DNA of 18,249 nt from Oceanospirillaceae bacterium (GTDB lineage Bacteria > Pseudomonadota > Gammaproteobacteria > Pseudomonadales > Balneatricaceae), in the NCBI GenBank assembly GCA_003523085.1, contig DPHD01000095.1, positions 2,830 to 21,078 of the forward strand. The letters are read 5' to 3'. Below are positions 7,317-14,115 of this stretch, one piece after another. The position numbers and the translations under genes were made by a program. The notes under the pieces were generated by a model. It did not search any database, had not been told where the DNA came from, and saw only the letters and a program-made list of their open reading frames with translations. The stretch's first letter is position 1. Each line of letters begins with the position of its first letter.

Positions 7317-8660
7317 ATGACGAGTTTTAACAGCCTCCAAAACTGGCTGCATGAGCACAAGATTACCGAAGTTGAGTGCATTATTAGCGACTTAACGGGC
7401 ATGGCGCGGGGCAAAATAATGCCCGCCTCAAAGTTTTGTGAAGATGCCGGCATTCGATTGCCCGAGGGGGTGTTGGTGCTCACGGTGACCGGTGACTATC
7501 TAGACGATTACAGCATGATAGACGCCGCCGAAATCGACATCTTTTTAAAGCCAGATGCCGACGCCGCTCACCTTTTACCGTGGGCGAGCGAACCCACCGC
7601 GCAAATTATTCACGATTGTTACGACCAGCATGGCGAACTGGTGGATTTGGCACCACGTACGGTATTAAGAAAAGTCTTAAAACTCTATGCAGATATGGGC
7701 TTAACCCCTATTGTAGCGCCCGAAGTAGAGTTCTTTTTAACGCAAACAAACATCAACCCCGATTCCCCCTTAGAAGCGCCAATTGGCCGCAAAGGGCGCG
7801 CTGAAACGGGTCGCCAGTCTTATAGCATTGACGCCGTGAATGAATTTGATCCGTTATTTGAAGATGTATACGACTATTGCGAGGCGCAAAACCTAGACGT
7901 TGAAACCTTGATTCACGAAGAAGGTTTAGGGCAGATGGAAATTAACTTCCGCCATGGTGAAGCCCTGTCGTTAGCCGATCAAGTCTTCCTCTTTAAACGC
8001 ACCTTACGAGAAGCGGCCTTTAAACACGACTTGTCAGCCACGTTTATGGCTAAACCCCTACAAAACCAACCTGGCAGTTCCATGCATATTCACCAAAGCA
8101 TGCTGGATGCCCAGGGCAAGAATATTTTTGTGGCCGAAGATGGCGGCATTAGTGATTCACTTAGGCACTACATTGGTGGCTTACAAAAATACACCAAAGC
8201 CGTGACTGCTTTGTTTGCGCCCAACGTTAATTCCTATCGGCGCTTTCTCAAAGACGAGTCGGCGCCAGTGAATATGCACTGGGGCTTTGATAACCGTACC
8301 GTGGGTTTGCGGGTGCCGGAAACGTCGGGACCCAATATTCGGGTAGAAAACCGCGTCGGTGGTGCCGATGCTAACCCCTACCTGGCCATGGCGGCCACTC
8401 TTGCGTGTGGCTATTTAGGCATGCAGGAACAGCTGGAGCCCAGTGCGCCGGTGGAAGGTAGTGCTTACGACAAAGGCACCCGCGAATTGCCGCGCAGCTT
8501 AACCGAAGCCTTGATTCAATTGGACCGTTGCGAGCCCCTTAGGGAAATCTTTGGCGACCGCTTCGTGAGGGCCTATTTGGCCGTTAAAGACAAAGAAAAC
8601 GATAATTTTATGCAGGTCATCAGTTCTTGGGAACGTGAATACCTATTATTAAGTGTCTAA
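7317..8660 (+). CDS. Second glutamine-synthetase-family gamma-glutamylpolyamine ligase
   Basis: A 447-residue glutamine synthetase homologue, clearly distinct from the PuuA encoded nearby. Visible motifs are the beta-grasp start VECIISDLTGMARGKIMP, metal ligands E136/E138 in APEVEFF, E201 or E202 and E208 in EEGLGQMEIN, H257 in SSMHIH, NVNSYRRF (304-310), R327 in NRTVGLRVP and the E344 region of VENRVGGADANPYLAM. It is closest in style to the Pseudomonas SpuB/SpuI/PauA enzymes that glutamylate putrescine, cadaverine or other amines. The position between puuD and a SpuC-type aminotransferase supports a polyamine substrate rather than ammonia. AGG lies 6 bases before the ATG. The exact amine cannot be read from the sequence; a housekeeping GlnA is unlikely. 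Confidence 0.93.
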   Translation: MTSFNSLQNWLHEHKITEVECIISDLTGMARGKIMPASKFCEDAGIRLPEGVLVLTVTGDYLDDYSMIDAAEIDIFLKPDADAAHLLPWASEPTAQIIHDCYDQHGELVDLAPRTVLRKVLKLYADMGLTPIVAPEVEFFLTQTNINPDSPLEAPIGRKGRAETGRQSYSIDAVNEFDPLFEDVYDYCEAQNLDVETLIHEEGLGQMEINFRHGEALSLADQVFLFKRTLREAAFKHDLSATFMAKPLQNQPGSSMHIHQSMLDAQGKNIFVAEDGGISDSLRHYIGGLQKYTKAVTALFAPNVNSYRRFLKDESAPVNMHWGFDNRTVGLRVPETSGPNIRVENRVGGADANPYLAMAATLACGYLGMQEQLEPSAPVEGSAYDKGTRELPRSLTEALIQLDRCEPLREIFGDRFVRAYLAVKDKENDNFMQVISSWEREYLLLSV

Positions 8661-8673
8661 CAGGAGACATCAC

Positions 8674-10065
8674 ATGAACGCACCAATTCATAACACCGAA
8701 AGCAACACAGAACACGACACTAAGGCCCTACAAGAGCTAGATAAACAAAACTATATGCACCCGTTTACCGATTCTAAAGCCATGCACGAAAAAGGCACGC
8801 GCATTGTCACTGGCGCCGACGGTTGTTACATTTTTGATTCTGAAGGCGGTAAAGTGCTAGATGGTATGGCGGGCCTATGGTGTGTAAACATTGGCTACGG
8901 CCGTGACGAATTAGCCGATGTGGCCGCCGCACAAATGCGCCAGTTGCCTTATTACAACAGCTTTTTTGGCACCGCCCACCCGCCGGTAATTAAATTGGCA
9001 GCGCAGCTGAAAAAACTTGCGCCAGACAATATTAGTCACGTGTTTTTTACCGGTTCCGGCTCTGAATCCAACGATACTAACATCCGCATGGTACGCCACT
9101 ATTGGCAAGTCAAAGGCCAACCGACTAAACGCACCATTATCTCACGCCACAACGCTTATCATGGCAGCACCATGGCTTCTATGAGCTTAGGCGGCATGAA
9201 AGGTATGCACGAACAAGGTGGCATCATCGATGGTGTAGAACACATTATGCAGCCCCATTGGTACCACGAAGCATTGGCCGGTGAAACCGAAGATGAATTG
9301 GGTTTACGTGCAGCCCAGGCTTTGGAAGTTAAAATATTAGAGCTAGGTGCAGAAAACGTAGGTGCTTTTATTGGTGAACCGGTGCAAGGTGCGGGCGCAG
9401 TAATTGTGCCACCAGCCACCTACTGGCCAGAAATTCAGCGTATTTGTAAAAAGTACGATTTATTGTTGATTGCCGACGAAGTAATTACCGGTTTTGGTCG
9501 TACGGGTAATTGGTTTGCCTGCGAAACTTACGGTATTGAAGCCGACTTAATGCCGATCGCCAAAGGTTTGTCGTCTGGTTATATGCCGATTGGTGGTGTA
9601 CTAATCAGCGAGCGGGTTGCCAAGGTTGTGATTGACGGTGGTGAATTTGCCCACGGTTATACCTATTCAGGCCACCCCGTTGCCGCAGCTGTGGCCTCGG
9701 CCAACGTCAGCATTATCGAAAATGAAGGTATGGTAGAGCAGGTTCGCGATGTTACAGGACCTTACCTACAGCAACGCCTAGCCGAGCTATTAGACCACCC
9801 ACTGGTTGGTCAAGTGCGCGGTGTGGGTTTAATGGCTGCCTTTGAATTAGTGCAGGATAAAGCCAGCCACACTAACTACCCGAAAGACTTGGGAATTGGC
9901 GGTATTTGCCGCGATTACGCCTTGGCCAACGGTTTGGTCATGCGTGCCGTAGGCGAGAGCATGATTCTGTGCCCGCCATTGGTTATCAGTAAAGCAGAAA
10001 TCGATGAATTGATGGATATTATCAAACGATCCCTCGATCAGACCCTAGCCCAAGTTTCGGGCTAA
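8674..10065 (+). CDS. spuC: Polyamine (putrescine):pyruvate aminotransferase, class III PLP-dependent
   Basis: Transfers an amino group from putrescine or a related diamine or polyamine to pyruvate or another 2-oxo acid, giving an aminoaldehyde; cytosolic. The 463-residue chain has the class III features AGLWCVNIGYGR, the PLP-phosphate loop TGSGSESNDTN, HNAYHGSTMASMSLGG, EPVQGAGAVIVPP, the PLP-binding D268 in IADEVITGFGRTG and Schiff-base lysine K297 in IAKGLSSGYMPIGG. The start is taken as the ATG at 8674 because AGGAGA (8662-8667) lies 6 bases before it. A GTG at 8653 inside the preceding gene would add 7 residues and is less likely. It resembles P. aeruginosa SpuC and omega-aminotransferases. 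A beta-alanine or GABA aminotransferase is the main alternative. Confidence 0.92.
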   Translation: MNAPIHNTESNTEHDTKALQELDKQNYMHPFTDSKAMHEKGTRIVTGADGCYIFDSEGGKVLDGMAGLWCVNIGYGRDELADVAAAQMRQLPYYNSFFGTAHPPVIKLAAQLKKLAPDNISHVFFTGSGSESNDTNIRMVRHYWQVKGQPTKRTIISRHNAYHGSTMASMSLGGMKGMHEQGGIIDGVEHIMQPHWYHEALAGETEDELGLRAAQALEVKILELGAENVGAFIGEPVQGAGAVIVPPATYWPEIQRICKKYDLLLIADEVITGFGRTGNWFACETYGIEADLMPIAKGLSSGYMPIGGVLISERVAKVVIDGGEFAHGYTYSGHPVAAAVASANVSIIENEGMVEQVRDVTGPYLQQRLAELLDHPLVGQVRGVGLMAAFELVQDKASHTNYPKDLGIGGICRDYALANGLVMRAVGESMILCPPLVISKAEIDELMDIIKRSLDQTLAQVSG

Positions 10066-10072
10066 CCTTAAA

Positions 10073-10085
10073 TAGTGACTCACTA
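10073..10085. repeat. Perfect 13-base palindrome upstream of potF
   Basis: TAGTGA-C-TCACTA is a perfect dyad with a single central base, followed by a run of seven A residues. It lies in the 41-base gap between the aminotransferase and potF, 21 bases before the potF start codon. It is too short for a convincing terminator on either strand. It could be a dimeric regulator site or chance. Confidence 0.4.
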
Positions 10086-10106
10086 AAAAAATAACGGAGC
10101 CTTTTA

Positions 10107-11216
10107 ATGCAAAAACGTAAATTAACCTTAACCACTACGCTCACTTCCCTCGCCTTAGCCACGGGCCTTATGGCAAGTACCGCTCAAGCGGATGAAGAGC
10201 TTAACATTTTTAACTGGTCGGACTATATTGCCGACGACACCATTGCTAACTTTGAAGCCGAAACCGGTATCAAGGTTGTGTATGACATGTTTGACAGCAA
10301 TGACGTGCTAGAAGCCAAGTTACTCACGGGTAACTCAGGTTACGATTTGGTGGTGCCTAGTTCTTCATTTATGGGTCGCCAGATTATGGCCGGGGTATTC
10401 CAGCCATTAGACAAGTCTAAGTTACCTAACCTTGCCAACATGGACGCCGAAATGATGGCCACCATCGCCGGTATCGATCCAGGTAACACCTATGGTGTGC
10501 CTTATATGTGGGGTACCACCGGTATTGGTTATAACCCAGACATGGTTGCCAAAGCCCTTGGTGCCGATGCGCCTGTGGGGAGTTGGGACCTAGTGCTTAA
10601 GCCAGAAAACATGGCGAAGCTAGCCAGCTGTGGCGTGCACATGCTGGACTCGGCTGATGAAATATTGCCCATCGCAATGAACTACATTGGCCTTGATCCC
10701 AATAGCGCTAATAAAGCCGATTGGGTGGCCGGTGCTGACGTAGTCAAAGGCGTGCGTGATAGTGTCACTAAGTTTCATTCTTCGAACTACATCGATGCCC
10801 TTGCCAATGGCGATATCTGTGTAGCCGTAGGTTGGTCTGGTGATGTATTGATGGCGGGTGATGCGGCTGCCGAAGCTGATAATGGCGTGGTTGTAGAGTA
10901 CGTCATCCCTGCTGAAGGTGCTCCTTTATGGATCGATATGATGGGTATTCCTGCGGATGCTCAGAATGTTGAAAATGCGCACAAGTTTCTTGATTACTTA
11001 ATGCGACCTGAAGTGACGGCTGCCATTACCAACTATGTTTGGTATGCAAATGCTAACGCGGCTGCTTCTGCTCATATTGACCAAGAAATTTTGGACCACC
11101 CAGGTATTTATCCTACCGCTGCTGCTAAGGCTGGATTGTTTACCTTCGATATCTTGCCGCCTAAGGTTACCCGTGCCGCCAACCGTGCATGGACCGACGT
11201 TCGTACTGGCAACTAA
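10107..11216 (+). CDS. potF: Periplasmic polyamine-binding protein of the PotFGHI importer
   Basis: Captures putrescine and/or spermidine in the periplasm and delivers it to PotHI. It has 369 residues (E. coli PotF 370) with a Sec signal peptide: a basic N-terminus, a hydrophobic stretch at about 8-22 and probable cleavage after A28 (STAQA). Pocket residues equivalent to those of PotF are present: NWSDY (W37, S38, D39, Y40), VPSSSF (S85), E185, VGWSGDV (W243, D246), D277 and Y313 in WYANAN. W275 stands where E. coli PotF has phenylalanine (F276); the spermidine receptors PotD and SpuE have tryptophan there. GGAG at 10096-10099 lies 7 bases before the ATG. A strong stem-loop follows the stop codon. 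Confidence 0.95.
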   Translation: MQKRKLTLTTTLTSLALATGLMASTAQADEELNIFNWSDYIADDTIANFEAETGIKVVYDMFDSNDVLEAKLLTGNSGYDLVVPSSSFMGRQIMAGVFQPLDKSKLPNLANMDAEMMATIAGIDPGNTYGVPYMWGTTGIGYNPDMVAKALGADAPVGSWDLVLKPENMAKLASCGVHMLDSADEILPIAMNYIGLDPNSANKADWVAGADVVKGVRDSVTKFHSSNYIDALANGDICVAVGWSGDVLMAGDAAAEADNGVVVEYVIPAEGAPLWIDMMGIPADAQNVENAHKFLDYLMRPEVTAAITNYVWYANANAAASAHIDQEILDHPGIYPTAAAKAGLFTFDILPPKVTRAANRAWTDVRTGN

Positions 11217-11231
11217 GCCAGTGTGAGCATC

Positions 11232-11266
11232 AGCCAGCCAGTACCTTAATTTGGTGCTGGCTGGCT
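11232..11266 (+). terminator. Intercistronic stem-loop between potF and potG (attenuator or mRNA stabiliser)
   Basis: A 14-base-pair stem (AGCCAGCCAGTACC with GGTGCTGGCTGGCT, one G-U pair) closes a 7-base TTAATTT loop. The downstream sequence ATTAGTTGTTTG is only moderately T-rich, so termination would be partial. Stem-loops in this position of binding-protein transporter operons (for example malE-malF) protect the upstream message from 3' exonucleases. This would yield more PotF than PotGHI. Confidence 0.75.
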
Positions 11267-11312
11267 ATTAGTTGTTTGTAACCTCAATTTATTATCAACT
11301 CGGAGTTTTGCT

Positions 11313-12413
11313 ATGACCGATGCTGCGTCTAGCCCGATGCTGGAAATACGTCATGTAACTAAGCGCTTTGGCCAACTTAGTGCAGTTAAAGATGTTAATT
11401 TGGCCATCAATAAGGGCGAGATCTTTGCTTTGTTAGGTGGCTCTGGATGTGGTAAAACCACCCTGTTACGGATGATGGCTGGTTTTGAAACGCCAACCGA
11501 AGGTGCGGTGCTCATTGATGGCCAAGACGTCTCAAACGTGCCGGCCTACAAGCGCCCGGTTAACATGATGTTTCAATCCTACGCCTTGTTCCCACACCTT
11601 ACGGTGGAGCAGAATGTAGCCTTTGGCTTAAAACAAGACAAACTACCCAAAACCGAAATCGAAGCTCAAGTCCATAAAATGTTAGGACTTGTGCACATGA
11701 ACGAATTTGCTCAGCGCAAACCCAATCAACTGTCTGGCGGTCAACGCCAGCGCGTTGCCCTAGCCCGATCCTTGGCCAAAAAGCCAAAAGTATTATTGTT
11801 AGATGAGCCCATGGGGGCTCTAGATAAGAAACTTCGTAGCCAGATGCAGCTCGAAGTGGTCGATATTATCGAATCTGTGGGAGTGACCTGTGTGATGGTC
11901 ACCCACGACCAAGAAGAAGCCATGACCATGGCGGATCGCGTCAGTATCATGCATGACGGCGAAATCATGCAAATTGGCAGTCCTAGTGAAATATATGAGT
12001 TCCCCAACAGCCGCCACACGGCCGAGTTTATCGGTTCGGTGAATATCTTTGATGCCACTGTACAGCACGTGAGCCCAGAATTGAGCCAGTTCAGCTGTCC
12101 AGACTTGGATTCTACACTGAGCGTAGAAGGCGGAGTTAACGCCGTAGAGGGTGCTCAAGTAGGCGTGGCCGTGCGCCCAGAAAAGATACAAATGTCACGA
12201 CAACAGCCACAACAGGCTAACAATTGGATCAAAGGCAAGGTGCAGGATATTGCCTATTTAGGTGGCCATTCTGTGTATCACATAGAGTTGGATTCCGGCA
12301 AAGTAGTGATGGCAACCACCACCAATATGGACCGCCATGAACAACGACTGACCTGGAAAGACGAGGCCTATTTATATTGGTCTGCGTCTAGTGCCGTGGC
12401 GTTGTACCAATGA
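11313..12413 (+). CDS. potG: Polyamine ABC transporter ATP-binding subunit
   Basis: The ATPase that powers polyamine import; a cytosolic dimer docked on PotH and PotI. It has 366 residues (E. coli PotG 377). All motifs are intact: Walker A GGSGCGKT at 42-49, Q-loop Q88 in MFQSYALFPHLTV, signature LSGGQRQR from 140, Walker B LLLDEP at 161-166, and switch H198 in VTHDQEEA. A C-terminal TOBE-type regulatory domain covers about 235-366 and includes VAVRPEKIQMS. GGAG at 11302-11305 lies 7 bases before the ATG. Its stop codon overlaps the potH start (ATGA), which indicates translational coupling. Confidence 0.96.
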   Translation: MTDAASSPMLEIRHVTKRFGQLSAVKDVNLAINKGEIFALLGGSGCGKTTLLRMMAGFETPTEGAVLIDGQDVSNVPAYKRPVNMMFQSYALFPHLTVEQNVAFGLKQDKLPKTEIEAQVHKMLGLVHMNEFAQRKPNQLSGGQRQRVALARSLAKKPKVLLLDEPMGALDKKLRSQMQLEVVDIIESVGVTCVMVTHDQEEAMTMADRVSIMHDGEIMQIGSPSEIYEFPNSRHTAEFIGSVNIFDATVQHVSPELSQFSCPDLDSTLSVEGGVNAVEGAQVGVAVRPEKIQMSRQQPQQANNWIKGKVQDIAYLGGHSVYHIELDSGKVVMATTTNMDRHEQRLTWKDEAYLYWSASSAVALYQ

Positions 12414-13288
12414 AAAAATTAGGCGTTAGAAGCGTTATATCCGTACCCTACCTGTGGTTACTGATGTTCTTTCTTGTGCCCTTTCTTATTGTTTTTAAAA
12501 TTAGTTTTTCTGAAATGCAGTACGCCATCCCACCCTACACGGATTTGGTGACCTGGGCTGACGAAGTGCTGACCATTCATCTTAATTTAGGCAACTATGC
12601 CTACCTAATTAATGATGACCTGTATATTCGGGCTTACATGAGCTCTGTACGTATCGCTTTTTTTGCCACGCTGTGTGCTTTGATGATTGGCTACCCTATT
12701 GCCTATGCCATTGCGCGGGCCGATACAGCCACCCGTAACGCCCTGCTAATGCTAGTCATGTTGCCTTCATGGACGTCGTTTTTGATTCGTATCTACGCTT
12801 GGGTAGGCATCCTAAAAAACAATGGATTAATTAATAATGGCTTGATGGGCATAGGCATTATTGATGAGCCTATTGCCATGCTCAATACAGAATTTGCGGT
12901 TTATCTAGGCATTGTTTACGCCTATTTGCCGTTTATGGTGCTGCCCATCTATACCAACTTAGTGAAGCTGGATAATTCTCTGCTCGAAGCCTCTGCAGAC
13001 CTCGGCTGCCCACCATGGAAAACCTTTCTGACCGTCACCTTGCCGCTGTCCAAAGCGGGTATTATCGCCGGCTGTATGTTGGTCTTTATTCCTTCGGTAG
13101 GCGAGTTTGTCATCCCTGAAATGCTGGGTGGTGCAGAAACCCTGATGATCGGCAAGGTGTTATGGCAAGAGTTCTTTAATAATAGAGATTGGCCGGTGGC
13201 GTCCGCTGTGGCCATTGTGATGTTGTTGCTATTGCTGGTGCCGATTACCTTTTTCCACCGCTATCAAGCCCGCGAATTGGAGTCCTAG
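12410..13288 (+). CDS. potH: Polyamine ABC transporter permease subunit
   Basis: One of the two inner-membrane channel subunits of the PotFGHI importer. It has 292 residues (E. coli PotH is about 317) with six expected hydrophobic segments, at about 9-30, 76-102, 110-132, 158-182, 214-236 and 262-282. The EAA loop that contacts PotG is LLEASADLGCPPWKTFLTVTLP at about 191-212. The start codon lies within the last codons of potG (4-base overlap), so translation is likely coupled. potI follows after 2 bases. Confidence 0.95.
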   Translation: MKKLGVRSVISVPYLWLLMFFLVPFLIVFKISFSEMQYAIPPYTDLVTWADEVLTIHLNLGNYAYLINDDLYIRAYMSSVRIAFFATLCALMIGYPIAYAIARADTATRNALLMLVMLPSWTSFLIRIYAWVGILKNNGLINNGLMGIGIIDEPIAMLNTEFAVYLGIVYAYLPFMVLPIYTNLVKLDNSLLEASADLGCPPWKTFLTVTLPLSKAGIIAGCMLVFIPSVGEFVIPEMLGGAETLMIGKVLWQEFFNNRDWPVASAVAIVMLLLLLVPITFFHRYQARELES

Positions 13289-13290
13289 AC

Positions 13291-14115
13291 ATGCAAACAG
13301 GTAGGCTGTCCAACTGGTCTAAGTGGTTTTTGAGTTTAGGCTTCTTTTTCCTTTATGCACCCATCATTATTTTGGTGATCTTCTCTTTCAACAAATCAGA
13401 GCTGGTGACCGTGTGGGCTGGGTTTTCATTCAAATGGTATGGCGAGCTGTTCCGCGACCCGCAAATGTTGGGTGCAGCGTGGATCAGCCTTAAGATAGCG
13501 GTACTAGCCGCATCCGCTGCTGTGGTATTAGGCACCATGGCCTCTATAGTGATGGTGCGTATGGGTTCGTTTAAAGGCAAAACTGCCTTTACCAGCATGA
13601 TCACCGCACCTTTGGTGATGCCCGAAGTGATCACCGGCTTGTCTTTGTTACTCCTGTTTGTGGCCATGGGGCAAACATTGGGTTGGCCTGGCCAACGTGG
13701 CATGTTGACCATCTGGATTGCCCACGTTACCTTTTGTACGGCCTTTGTAGCGGTGGTGGTTAGCTCACGTCTGCAAGAACTCGACCAGTCCATAGAAGAA
13801 GCTGCACAAGACTTAGGCGCACCACCATGGAAGGTGTTCTTTTTGGTGACTTTGCCTATTATTGCTCCCGCATTGATGTCGGGCTGGTTGCTGGCTTTTA
13901 CCTTATCCCTTGATGACTTGGTTATCGCCAGCTTTGTCTCTGGCCCGGGCGCTACAACATTGCCGATGCAAGTATTCTCCAGTGTGCGTATGGGACTTAG
14001 CCCCCAGATCAACGCCCTTGCAACAATTATCATCGGTCTTGCTTCGATTGCGGTATTGATCGCTTGGTGGATTGCTCGGCGAGAAGGTATGAGATCGGTA
14101 AAGATTTCAGGTTAG
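13291..14115 (+). CDS. potI: Polyamine ABC transporter permease subunit
   Basis: The second channel subunit of the importer, 274 residues (E. coli PotI 281). Hydrophobic segments lie at about 14-34, 66-90, 104-128, 138-158, 188-214 and 240-262. The EAA loop is EEAAQDLGAPPWKVFFLVTLP at about 169-189. The ATG at 13291 is chosen because GGAG at 13279-13282 sits 8 bases upstream and the residues that follow match the family's N-terminus. A longer in-frame start at 13189 would run back through potH and is rejected. Last gene of the rightward operon. Its TAG stop overlaps the stop codon of the convergent kinase gene. Confidence 0.95.
   Translation: MQTGRLSNWSKWFLSLGFFFLYAPIIILVIFSFNKSELVTVWAGFSFKWYGELFRDPQMLGAAWISLKIAVLAASAAVVLGTMASIVMVRMGSFKGKTAFTSMITAPLVMPEVITGLSLLLLFVAMGQTLGWPGQRGMLTIWIAHVTFCTAFVAVVVSSRLQELDQSIEEAAQDLGAPPWKVFFLVTLPIIAPALMSGWLLAFTLSLDDLVIASFVSGPGATTLPMQVFSSVRMGLSPQINALATIIIGLASIAVLIAWWIARREGMRSVKISG

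Noticed and set aside
13189..13290. Extended potI reading frame starting within potH
   Set aside because: It would overlap potH by 100 bases. The added residues are not permease-like, and a good ribosome-binding site supports the ATG at 13291.
13353..14033. Long minus-strand open frame opposite potI
   Set aside because: It is a mirror frame of a well-conserved permease gene. It lacks a ribosome-binding site and any recognisable domain.
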